The position numbers and the translations under genes were made by a program. Below are positions 33,296 to 41,079 of a stretch of 64,000 nucleotides of DNA, one piece after another. How positions within the stretch are numbered: the first letter of the stretch is position 1; every line of letters begins with the position of its first letter. The stretch is taken from assembly GCF_022631375.1 (NCBI RefSeq), contig NZ_JALBGC010000003.1, forward strand, positions 558,001 through 622,000, written 5' to 3'. The notes under the pieces were generated by a model that did not search any database, was not told the origin of the DNA, and was given only the letters and a program-made list of their open reading frames with translations. The DNA comes from Hymenobacter cyanobacteriorum (GTDB taxonomy: Bacteria > Bacteroidota > Bacteroidia > Cytophagales > Hymenobacteraceae).

Positions 33296-35392
33296 TCAGA
33301 AATCGACCCGCAGGCTGCCGCCCACGCTGCGCGGCGGGGCCGGCCGGCCGGGGTAGCTCTCGTAGGCCTGGCCCAGCAGGTTGCTGGCTTGGGCCAGCAG
33401 CAGCAGCTTCGTGCCGGCCGGCCCGGGCAGCGTGCGCCCCAGCGTGGCCCCGAGCAGCAGCGTGCCGGGCAGGTAGTCCTGGCCCGAAGCGTTGATGTAG
33501 CGGTAGCTGCTGAACACCAGCGTGCTGCTGGCCAGCCAGCCACGCCAGCGGTGGTCGGTACTAAAACTAGCCTGGTGCCGGGGCACAAAGGCCAGCTGCA
33601 CGCCCACGGGGTCGGGGTCGTCGGGCGCGCCCTGGGTTTTGCGGGTATCGGTGAGGTGGTAGGCCAGCTGCGCGCTGCCGGTGTAGTGGCCCCGCTGCCG
33701 CCGCAGCGCCGTGCTGGCTTCGAGGCCCTGGCTGCGCACGCGGCGCAAGTTGCGCGGGCTCCAGATGCCCGTGCCGGCAGTAGGCAACCACTGCACCCAG
33801 TTGTCCACTTCCTGCCGGAAGGCGGTAAGCTCGGTTTCGAGCACCAGGCCCGGCTGGCCGGCCAGCCGGTGGCGCAGGCCGGCTTCGTAGCCGAAGCCCG
33901 ACTCGGGGCGCAGGTCGGGGTTGCCGCCAGGCCGCCAGTACCGCTCGTTCAGGGTAGGAGCGCGGTAGCTGCGGGCCGCGCTGGCGCTGAAAGTGAGTAA
34001 ATGAGTAACTGAGTAAGGGAGTGAGGGGGGCAAATCCAGCTTCCCCGTTTCTGAAGCGGCTGCCGCAGCAGCGGGGGCAGCAGTTTCGGCTTCGGCCGCT
34101 GAGGCATTGGCTGCCGGATGCAGCAGGTCCCACTCCAGGCCCACGGTGGGCGTGAGGGGGGCCAGGCCGGCGGGCAGCGCGGCCTGCCGCAGGTTGGCCG
34201 AGAGGCGCAGGGTCGGGCGCGAGTCGTAGCGCAGCAGGGCGAAGGCGGCGGCGCGGTTCTCGGTTACCGGAACGGCCCCGTAGCCATCCACCAACGCCGC
34301 AAAATGCTGGGCTTCGGCCCCCAGGCGCAGGCTGCCGCGCGCGCCCAGCGCAGCGGTGTGCTCGGCCTGGGCCTGGGTGGTGCGCACGCGCGAGTTGCTG
34401 GGCGCGCCGCCGTCGCGGTAGTTCAGCACGTCCTCGAACCAAGCAGCACGGCCGCTCCACTGGCTGCGGGCGGCCACGTGGCGGTAGCCCAGCGTGAGGC
34501 GTCGGCTCTGGTCGCGTTCGCGGGCCTGCCCGCCGATGATGCCGGTACCGGACTGGATTTCGCGGTCAGTGTCCGTCAGCCAAGCGGCGACGCTGAGCTC
34601 GCCGGCCCGGCCCACGCGCCAGGCCAGGTCGGGGCTGAAACTCCACTGGTGGCGCAAAGCCGCGTTTTGCAGCGTGTAGCGCACGGGGCCGCGCGCCTCC
34701 TGCACCAGGTAGGAATAGTTGTTCTGCGCCTCGCGGTAGCCGGCGGCCACGCGCACCGCCACCGCCGCCGAGGCAGCCCGGACATCCAGGTTGCCGCCCA
34801 CCAGTCCAAAACTGCCGGCCTCGGGCTGCACGCTCCCCCGATGCCCCACGCGCCAATCCGGCGCGGCATCGAGCAACACCGCGCCGCCCACGGCCCCGCT
34901 GCCGTAGAGCGCCGCCGCCGGCCCGGGCTGGATGCTAACGCGGGTGCTGGCCCCCACGGGCAGCAGCGCAAAATCCGTCTGGCCCAGCGTGGGCAGCATG
35001 ATGTTCAGCCCGTTCCAGAGCACGGCCGTGTGCTGGGCCGAGGTGCCGCGCAGGGCAATAGTGGCCAGCTGGCCCGGGCCATAGTATTTGAGCGCCAGCG
35101 GGGTGCGGGCCTGCAGCACTTCGGCCAGGTTGCTGCCCCGGTACTGAGCTAGCACCGCCGAATCGAGCTCGGTGAGGGTGCTGCCCACGGCAAACCGCTC
35201 GGGACCAATAGCGCGCACGCGCACCTCGCCCAAGCGGTGCTGCCGCCGGCTCAGACGGGCCGAGTCGGCGGGCGCGGGCGAGCCGGCGGGGTTGGCCGGG
35301 GCCTGGGCCCACGCGCCGCCCATCGCAGCCAGGGCCAGCAGCGCACCGGCCAGCAGCCGGCGAAACAAGGAATTCAAACGCAACCGAATCAA
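33296..35392 (-). CDS. btuB: TonB-dependent receptor, BtuB-like (cobalamin)
   Basis: A 698-aa outer-membrane receptor. No ATG precedes the signal peptide; a TTG at 35392 gives LIRLRLNSLFRRLLAGALLA then LAAMGGAWAQ. The plug domain is at about 50-170 (LGEVRVRAIGPERFAV, YYGPGQLATIALRGTSAQHT, VSIQPGPAAALYGSGAVGGA), then a barrel ending GGSLRVDF. It lacks a CarboxypepD_reg domain, unlike the other two receptors in the window. The mRNA leader contains a cobalamin riboswitch, so uptake of B12 or related corrinoids is the expected role. The longer open frame to 35752 only reads through the riboswitch. Confidence 0.88.
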   Translation of the reverse strand: MIRLRLNSLFRRLLAGALLALAAMGGAWAQAPANPAGSPAPADSARLSRRQHRLGEVRVRAIGPERFAVGSTLTELDSAVLAQYRGSNLAEVLQARTPLALKYYGPGQLATIALRGTSAQHTAVLWNGLNIMLPTLGQTDFALLPVGASTRVSIQPGPAAALYGSGAVGGAVLLDAAPDWRVGHRGSVQPEAGSFGLVGGNLDVRAASAAVAVRVAAGYREAQNNYSYLVQEARGPVRYTLQNAALRHQWSFSPDLAWRVGRAGELSVAAWLTDTDREIQSGTGIIGGQARERDQSRRLTLGYRHVAARSQWSGRAAWFEDVLNYRDGGAPSNSRVRTTQAQAEHTAALGARGSLRLGAEAQHFAALVDGYGAVPVTENRAAAFALLRYDSRPTLRLSANLRQAALPAGLAPLTPTVGLEWDLLHPAANASAAEAETAAPAAAAAASETGKLDLPPSLPYSVTHLLTFSASAARSYRAPTLNERYWRPGGNPDLRPESGFGYEAGLRHRLAGQPGLVLETELTAFRQEVDNWVQWLPTAGTGIWSPRNLRRVRSQGLEASTALRRQRGHYTGSAQLAYHLTDTRKTQGAPDDPDPVGVQLAFVPRHQASFSTDHRWRGWLASSTLVFSSYRYINASGQDYLPGTLLLGATLGRTLPGPAGTKLLLLAQASNLLGQAYESYPGRPAPPRSVGGSLRVDF

Positions 35393-35556
35393 ATTCTCAC
35401 TGAAGAAAATTCGATTCAAAATCTGCCCGCAAGCTCTTCTTTTGGAAGAAGCCCGCTGCCAGACCGAGGCCGAAAAACAGGGGGTAAGGTGGCTGCCCGG
35501 GGGCGGCCGCTGCTCTCTTTCTCCATCCGTCCTCCGCGAATGCTGAACCTGTGAAT

Positions 35557-35743
35557 GCCCGGGCAGGTCTCCTGGCTTGCTTCGCCGAACGGGCCGCCTT
35601 CCCAGCTTACGGTTGCTAATCAACCGAAAATCAGTGGCTTGTGTGGCCCGCTCCGATATGAAGCGTACAGTTGCGGGGACAGCTCCGGCGTTGAACCGGA
35701 TTCCCTTTTCAGCCGCGCCCCGCGATTGGGGTCTGGCACCTTG
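35557..35743 (-). promoter_or_regulatory. Cobalamin riboswitch
   Basis: On the minus strand the canonical elements appear in order: AAGGTGCC near the 5' end, GGGAATCCGGT, the B12-box core GCTGTCCCCGCAACTGTA, AGCCACTG, then a stem CGGTTGATTAGCAACCG and GGGAAGGC, closing with GCCAGGAGACCTGCC. Spacing is normal for this class. It lies about 165 bases before the BtuB-like start. The stretch between 35393 and 35557 should hold the expression platform; I could not single out one terminator or anti-RBS stem there. In known cases B12 binding switches uptake genes off. Confidence 0.93.
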
Positions 35744-35749
35744 GCGGCC

Positions 35750-35757
35750 CAAAGATA
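35750..35757 (-). promoter_or_regulatory. Promoter -7 box (TATCTTTG) of the B12 operon
   Basis: An exact TANNTTTG match on the minus strand directly before the 5' end of the cobalamin riboswitch, which fixes the probable start of transcription at about 35743. Confidence 0.65.
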
Positions 35758-35774
35758 CGACAGCGACTAACAGG

Positions 35775-35872
35775 AACGGTCATGCAGAGCTTGTCGAAGC
35801 ATCTCTACTGCTTCGTTGATACGATTCACGTGGAGCGGTAGAGATGCTTCGACAAGCTCAGCATGACGTTCT
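35775..35872. repeat. Family A inverted repeat, variant arms
   Basis: Left arm AACGGTCATGCAGAGCTTGT then CGAAGCATCTCTACTGC; right arm GCGGTAGAGATGCTTCGACA then AGCTCAGCATGACGTTCT. Here the usual GCAGCG is TTGTCG and the other arm reads CGACAA, so the pairing is kept. It lies between the B12 operon promoter and the stop codon of the barrel protein gene. Confidence 0.9.
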
Positions 35873-35892
35873 TTCTCGCGCGCGCTACAGGG

Positions 35893-36750
35893 CTACCGGC
35901 GCAGCGTCATGCCCACAAAGTATTCGTGGTCGGTGAGGCGGTTCAGGGCCAGGTGGGTGCCGAAATCGAGCTGCACGTTGGCATTCACCTTAATGATGGG
36001 CGCCACGTTCACCGACGACAGCCAGCGGCGCTGCTCGGTGTTCCACTGGGCCACGCCTTCGGTAATGATGCCCAGCCGCTTGGCAAAGTCGTACTCGAAA
36101 GCCACCGACGGCATCATGGTGAGGTAGCGCTGGCCGGCTTCGCGGTCGTAGTCAAGTTCGGAGGCCACCTGGGCTTCGAGGTTGAGGTCGTCGGTCAGCT
36201 CCACGTCGAGGGGCAGCACCACGCCGTATTCCACGGCCCCGTCGCCAACCTGGCCGCCGGTGGGCAGGCGCGCGTAGCCAATCACCGACATGGCAAACCG
36301 GCCCAATTGGTCGTCGCCCACAAAATTGTGCTTGAGGCGCACCGTCACGTCGCCGAAGCCGGCGTGGCGCTCCCGGCCTTCGGCGGGGTCATCGGGCTGC
36401 TGCTTAGCCACGCTGTAAACGGGCACTTCGAGTTGGATATCGGTGCGGCGGCTCAAGCCCAGCTTCAGCATGGAGTAGGCGGCGTGCCACTCGCGACGGC
36501 TGTTGGCGCCCGAACCACTGTTGATGAGGCGCAGGGCATCCATTTCCAGCTGAAAATGGCCGGCATCAACGGTAAACGGGCTCTCGGTAACGCCCGGGCG
36601 GTCGGGCTGCAGTTCGCGCAGGCGGTTGCGTGGCACCGGCTTGCGCCAGCTGAAATGGGCCGAATCGTAGGGCGAAGTTTTGGCGGGCGCCTGCGCCTGG
36701 GCGAGGCAGGGCAGGCTGCTCAGCGCCAGCAGGGTGAAAAGGTGTTTCAT
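35893..36750 (-). CDS. Outer-membrane barrel protein of the phenol MetA-pathway/transporter type
   Basis: A 285-aa exported protein. ATG at 36750 begins the signal peptide MKHLFTLLALSSLPCLAQAQ. The mature protein matches the family often called transporter or MetA-pathway of phenol degradation: LQPDRPGVTESPFTVDAGHF near the start, LGLSRRTDIQLEVPVYSV, GFGDVTVRLKHNFVGDD, YARLPTGGQVGDG, and a final strand DHEYFVGMTLRR. Such proteins form porin-like barrels; actual substrates are rarely known. It follows a metal-type TonB receptor and an Nramp gene on the same strand, with a family A repeat between, so a link to metal uptake is possible but unproven. Confidence 0.75.
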   Translation of the reverse strand: MKHLFTLLALSSLPCLAQAQAPAKTSPYDSAHFSWRKPVPRNRLRELQPDRPGVTESPFTVDAGHFQLEMDALRLINSGSGANSRREWHAAYSMLKLGLSRRTDIQLEVPVYSVAKQQPDDPAEGRERHAGFGDVTVRLKHNFVGDDQLGRFAMSVIGYARLPTGGQVGDGAVEYGVVLPLDVELTDDLNLEAQVASELDYDREAGQRYLTMMPSVAFEYDFAKRLGIITEGVAQWNTEQRRWLSSVNVAPIIKVNANVQLDFGTHLALNRLTDHEYFVGMTLRR

Positions 36751-36791
36751 GGCCGCAGTACGGGCCACGTTGGTTTTTGACCGGAAAAAGC

Positions 36792-36885
36792 GGGTCATGC
36801 AGAGCGCAGCGCAGCATCTTTACTGCTCAATGCACTTATTTACTGCTGCGGTAAAGATGCTTCGCTGCGCTCTGCATGACGTTCT
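36792..36885. repeat. Family A inverted repeat
   Basis: Left arm GGGTCATGCAGAGCGCAGCG then CAGCATCTTTACTGC; right arm GCGGTAAAGATGCTTCGCTG then CGCTCTGCATGACGTTCT. Two mismatches. It lies in the 155-base gap between the TonB receptor gene and the barrel protein gene, both on the minus strand. Confidence 0.88.
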
Positions 36886-36905
36886 AAAGTCAGCTCTACT
36901 CCCAT

Positions 36906-39368
36906 CTAAAACGGCACCACCATTTTCACCGCCACGTTGCGGCCGGGGTTGTAGATGCCGGTGCGGCCGGTGGGCGAGGCGGCGTAGTACTCGAAGTATT
37001 TCAACCGGTTGAGGTGGGCCTGATAGGGCGTATCGAACACGTTATCAACCTGCAACACGAATTGCGCCACTGGCCGGCCGGCCCGGCTGGTGAGCGTGGT
37101 GCCCGCGCCCAGCCCCAGCAGGGCGTAGCCGGCGGTGGCAGTTTCGCTGTTGTCGAGGGCCAGGAAGCGGTTTTGGCGGGCGCTGGCATCAAGGCTGGCG
37201 CGGAAGTAGGTGGCCGTAAGGCGGGCGCCTTCGCGGGCGGGCAGGGTGGCGCGCAGCTCGGTGCGGACCCGCAGCGGCGGCAGCAGCGGCAGGTAGCGGG
37301 CGGCGGGGCCGTCGCGCTCGAGCCGGGCGGCGTCGGCGTTTTCGCCGTTCACGAAGGCGATGTTGCTGGTGCTGGTCAGCCAGGGCAGGGCGGCTGGGCG
37401 CAAACTCAGGCTGGCTTCGAGGCCGTAGAGACGGGCGGCGGCCTGCTGAAACTGGTAGGTGGTATTGCCCGGCACGATGACGACCGGCTGGCCGGCCGCG
37501 TCCAGCAAGCGGGCCTGGTAGATGAAGTTCTGCACGTAGTTGTGGAAGACTTCCACACTCACATCGACCGTGGGCTGGTGCCAGAGCGCGCCCACGTCCT
37601 GCTGCCAGCTGAACTCGGGCCGGAAGTCGCGGTTGCCCAGGTACACGATGTGCGCGCCGGGGTCGAGGCCGTTCGAGCCGATTTCGGGGATGTTGGGGGC
37701 GCGGTAGCCACGGGCCAGATTGGCGCGCAGCGTGAGCCGCTCGGTGGCCAGCCAACTGCCGCCCACGCTGGCCGACACGCCCCGGTACCACTGCCGAAAC
37801 GCCGGAAACTGCAGCTGCGCGCCCGCCGTGCCGGCCTGGACCTGCGCATCGAAGCCGGTGGCGGGGTTGGGCGCCACGTAGAAATCCGACCACGTCACCA
37901 GCCGCGTGTCGTAGCGCAGGCCGCCGCTCAGCTCCAGCTGGCCCAGCGGCTTTTTCAGCAGCAGGAAGCCGCCGGCATCGAGCAAATCGTAGTTGGGAAT
38001 GGGAAAGTCGGTGGCCTGCTGGTGGCGGTTGAGCTGCCCCATACCGTTGCTGCCGACGCTGATTTGCAGGCCCTGCCACTCGGGCAGGTGGTAGCGCACG
38101 TCGTAGGTGTAGGTGGTGAGCTGCAGGGCCAGGCCGGCTTGGCTGGGCGCGGTGGGGTGGTTGAACTCCTTACGGTTGTTTTGCTGCGCGCCCAGCAGCA
38201 GGTGCAGCTCGCCGCCGCCCAGGTGCACCTGTGTTTTGGTGAACACGCGGTAGTGCCGGATGCGCTGGTGCAGCGGGCTGATGGCGTAGGAATTCAGCTC
38301 CTCCTCCCCCACCAACGGCCGGTTCTTAATGTCATCGAGCCCGCTCTCGAAAACCTGCCGGGTGAAGCGCCGGCTGAGCGAATCGCGGCTGCCATCCGGA
38401 ATTTCCTGGCGGTTGTCGTACAGCGTGAGGTAGGCGTGGGTACTACCCCAGGCCTTGCTCAGGCCCACCATGCCCGTCAGCGTCAGCTCGCGGAAGCCGG
38501 TGTTGTATACCAAGCCATCCACACTATTGCGGTAGTCGCGGGCCATCCGGTGGCTGGCCCGAAAGCTGGTCTGGAAGCCATGATTCTGGTAGTTCAGGCC
38601 CAGGGAATTGCCAATCAGTCCGTTATTAGACTGATACTCATTAAGTACATCGCCACGCAGCCGACCATCGGGGCCGTCGGGCAAAGCAGGCAGCAGGTTC
38701 ACCACCCCAGCCACCGCGTCGGAGCCGTAGAGTAAGCTGGCGGGGCCTTTCACCACTTCCACGCGCTCAATGTCGTAGCCGTCTACTTCCACCCCGTGCT
38801 CGTCGCCCCACTGCTGGCCTTCCTGCCGCAGGCCGTTGTACAAGGTCAGCACGCGGTTATAGCCCAAGCCCCGAATAAAGGGTTTCGACACGTTGGGTCC
38901 CGTCGTCACGGCACTCAGGCCGGGGATGCCGCGCACGGCCGCATCGATGACGTTGGTGTTGGCGTTGAGGGTGATTTCACGGCGGCCCAGCGTGGCAATG
39001 GGCACGGGGCTGCGGCGCAGTTCGGTGGCCCGGCTCACGCCCGTCACCACCACTTCGCCCAGGTCGGCGGCAGATGTCGTCAGCCCGAAATCAATGGTGA
39101 GTGGCGCACCAGCGGCCACCGTCACGCGCCGCTCGGCGGGCGCGAAGCCCACTGCGCTGGCCCGCAGCCGTTGCGGCCCCGCCGGCACACCGCGCAGCTC
39201 GAAGCGGCCGGCTGCGTCGGCAGTCGCGCCCACGGTGGTGCCCACCACGCCCACGCTAGCAAACGGCACTGGCTGGCGCTGCTGGTCGCGCACGGCACCG
39301 GTCACTTCGGCAGCCTGGGCAACAGCCAGTTGCGGCAGCCAGCAGAGAATGAGTAAGAGAATTTTCAT
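36906..39368 (-). CDS. TonB-dependent receptor, probably for a metal
   Basis: An 820-aa outer-membrane receptor. ATG at 39368 (MKILLLILCWLPQLAVAQ) gives the signal peptide; two upstream in-frame ATG codons lie within seven codons. A CarboxypepD_reg-like domain (about 22-100: AVRDQQRQPVPFASVGVVGT), a plug (about 110-230: NTNVIDAAVRGIPGLSAVTT, KPFIRGLGYNRVLTLYNGLR, GPASLLYGSDAVAGVVNLLP) and a barrel ending RNVAVKMVVPF follow. The plug resembles receptors for iron chelates, haem or metal ions. The gene lies 121 bases behind an Nramp importer gene on the same strand, which suggests Mn or Fe as cargo. A small hairpin at 39408-39423 lies in the gap. Confidence 0.88.
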   Translation of the reverse strand: MKILLLILCWLPQLAVAQAAEVTGAVRDQQRQPVPFASVGVVGTTVGATADAAGRFELRGVPAGPQRLRASAVGFAPAERRVTVAAGAPLTIDFGLTTSAADLGEVVVTGVSRATELRRSPVPIATLGRREITLNANTNVIDAAVRGIPGLSAVTTGPNVSKPFIRGLGYNRVLTLYNGLRQEGQQWGDEHGVEVDGYDIERVEVVKGPASLLYGSDAVAGVVNLLPALPDGPDGRLRGDVLNEYQSNNGLIGNSLGLNYQNHGFQTSFRASHRMARDYRNSVDGLVYNTGFRELTLTGMVGLSKAWGSTHAYLTLYDNRQEIPDGSRDSLSRRFTRQVFESGLDDIKNRPLVGEEELNSYAISPLHQRIRHYRVFTKTQVHLGGGELHLLLGAQQNNRKEFNHPTAPSQAGLALQLTTYTYDVRYHLPEWQGLQISVGSNGMGQLNRHQQATDFPIPNYDLLDAGGFLLLKKPLGQLELSGGLRYDTRLVTWSDFYVAPNPATGFDAQVQAGTAGAQLQFPAFRQWYRGVSASVGGSWLATERLTLRANLARGYRAPNIPEIGSNGLDPGAHIVYLGNRDFRPEFSWQQDVGALWHQPTVDVSVEVFHNYVQNFIYQARLLDAAGQPVVIVPGNTTYQFQQAAARLYGLEASLSLRPAALPWLTSTSNIAFVNGENADAARLERDGPAARYLPLLPPLRVRTELRATLPAREGARLTATYFRASLDASARQNRFLALDNSETATAGYALLGLGAGTTLTSRAGRPVAQFVLQVDNVFDTPYQAHLNRLKYFEYYAASPTGRTGIYNPGRNVAVKMVVPF

Positions 39369-39489
39369 GGGCATTTTAGCAGTTGGCAAATGGCAATAGC
39401 CAGCCGGCCGGCTAAAAAGCCGGTGCTTATCTGATGCCGTTTGGGGAGTAATTGAGGTCAGGAATAGCCCCTACCTCGTCAGGAAATAA

Positions 39490-40854
39490 TTAACCGAAAA
39501 ACGTCTGCCAGAGCAGAAACAGGTTGAGCACAATGATGATGCCCGACACTACCCAGGCCAGCACCTGCACCGCCGGGCGGTTCACAAACACGCCCATTTT
39601 GGCGCGGCTGCCGGTAAATAGCACCAGCGGTACCACCGCAAAGCTGAGCTGCAGCGACAGAATTACCTGGCTGAGTACCAGCAGCTGACCGGTACCTTTC
39701 TCGCCGTAGATGATGGCCACCACCAAGGCCGGCACCACGGCGATGAGGCGCGTGATGAGCCGGCGCACCCAGGGCTTCAACTTAATGTCGAGGAAGCCTT
39801 CCATCACAATCTGGCCGGCGAGCGTGCCGGTCAGGGTCGAGTTCTGGCCCGAAGCCAGCAGGGCCACGGCAAACAGCACGCTGGCCGCACCTGCGCCCAG
39901 CACTGGAGTGAGCAGCTTGTGGGCATCGGCAATGTCGGCCACGTTCTCGTGGCCCTTACCGTGGAAGGCCGCGGCGGCCGTCACGAGGATGGCCGCGTTC
40001 ACGAAAAACGCCAGAAACAGCGCCAGCGTCGAGTCGATAGTGGCAAACTTGATGGCCGAGCGTTTGCCGGGCTCGTCCTGCGGGAAGGCCCGCGTCTGCA
40101 CGATGCTGGAGTGCAGGTAGAGGTTGTGCGGCATCACCGTAGCGCCCAGAATACCGATGGCCACGTAGAGCATCAGCGGGTTGGTCACGATTTCAGGCTG
40201 CGGCACCAGGCCCTTGCTCAGCGCCAGCCAGTCGGGGTGTGAGGCGATGATTTCGTAGAGAAAACACCCGAAAATGAGCACAATAAGTCCCGCCACCAGG
40301 CTTTCGATGATGCGAAAGCCCTTGTTCTGAAAAAACAGCACCACCAGCACATCGAGCGTGGTGAGCACCACGCCCCAGGCCAGCGGCAGCTTGAACAGCA
40401 GGTTGAGCGCAATGGCCGAGCCGATGACTTCGGCCAGGTCGCAGGCGGCAATGGCGATTTCGCATAGCATCCACAGCGCCAGGCTCACGGGGCGCGAGTA
40501 GTGGTCGCGGCAGGCCTGGGCTAGGTCGCGGCCCGTGACGATGCCCAGCTTGGCCGCCAGGTGCTGGAGCAGCATGGCGAATAGGTTGGAAATCAACACT
40601 ACGCTGAGCAGGGTGTAGCCGTAGCGGGCACCGCCGGCCAAGTCGGTGGCCCAGTTGCCGGGGTCCATGTAGCCCACGGCCACCAGCAGGCCGGGCCCCC
40701 AAAAGGCCATGAGCTTGCGCCAGAACGGGGCGTTGGCGGGCGGCACCTTAATGCTGGCGTACACCTCGCTAAGCGAGTTGCCGCGCCGGGCGTGGCGCCA
40801 GCCAGCTTCGGCGGGAGGGGTGGTTTCGGTGAGTAAAGAAGGAGGCACGGACAA
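39490..40854 (-). CDS. mntH: Nramp family divalent metal importer (MntH type)
   Basis: A 454-aa proton-coupled importer of Mn(II)/Fe(II) in the inner membrane. The metal-site motifs are intact: VGYMDPGNWATDLAGG in helix 1 (D64 and N67) and GATVMPHNLYLHSSIVQTR in helix 6, where the Met is the usual selectivity residue against Ca/Mg. About eleven helices. The frame begins with TTG at 40854; a GTG at 40848 is also possible and no ATG is available. A palindrome resembling an MntR/DtxR operator lies 23 bases upstream, with a TAACTTTA near-consensus -7 box at 40866-40873 between. Divergent from a CDF exporter. Confidence 0.93.
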   Translation of the reverse strand: MSVPPSLLTETTPPAEAGWRHARRGNSLSEVYASIKVPPANAPFWRKLMAFWGPGLLVAVGYMDPGNWATDLAGGARYGYTLLSVVLISNLFAMLLQHLAAKLGIVTGRDLAQACRDHYSRPVSLALWMLCEIAIAACDLAEVIGSAIALNLLFKLPLAWGVVLTTLDVLVVLFFQNKGFRIIESLVAGLIVLIFGCFLYEIIASHPDWLALSKGLVPQPEIVTNPLMLYVAIGILGATVMPHNLYLHSSIVQTRAFPQDEPGKRSAIKFATIDSTLALFLAFFVNAAILVTAAAAFHGKGHENVADIADAHKLLTPVLGAGAASVLFAVALLASGQNSTLTGTLAGQIVMEGFLDIKLKPWVRRLITRLIAVVPALVVAIIYGEKGTGQLLVLSQVILSLQLSFAVVPLVLFTGSRAKMGVFVNRPAVQVLAWVVSGIIIVLNLFLLWQTFFG

Positions 40855-40876
40855 ATTCGAATAGCTAAAGTTAGCA

Positions 40877-40898
40877 ATTTTTAGACGAACCTAAAAAT
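40877..40898. promoter_or_regulatory. Putative MntR/DtxR-type operator
   Basis: ATTTTTAG and CTAAAAAT are perfect 8-base arms around the 6-base spacer ACGAAC. DtxR/MntR-family sites in other phyla have the form TTTAGG-N-CCTAAA, which this resembles. It sits just upstream of the -7-like TAACTTTA of the Nramp gene, a position suited to repression. No regulator gene of this family is in the window. Confidence 0.5.
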
Positions 40899-41079
40899 AA
40901 TTTTTGACTGGCTTAAATACCGTTTCGCCCGCAAAAGGTTGCGCGCCCTGAATATTTGGTTGGTCCCAGACAATCAGCGGCCCAGCTGCACAGTCGCGGG
41001 CCGGTACTACAGCGCCATTTTGCCCCCGGTGGGCCGCCCGCCATTCGTGCCCGACCTTTGCAGCCGCAACCGCCGCTTC

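Noticed and set aside
35393..35752. N-terminal extension of the BtuB-like receptor to 35752
   Set aside because: The extension translates the cobalamin riboswitch and lies before the signal peptide.
37014..38735. 573-codon plus-strand frame
   Set aside because: Antisense to a TonB receptor whose plug and barrel motifs are clear.
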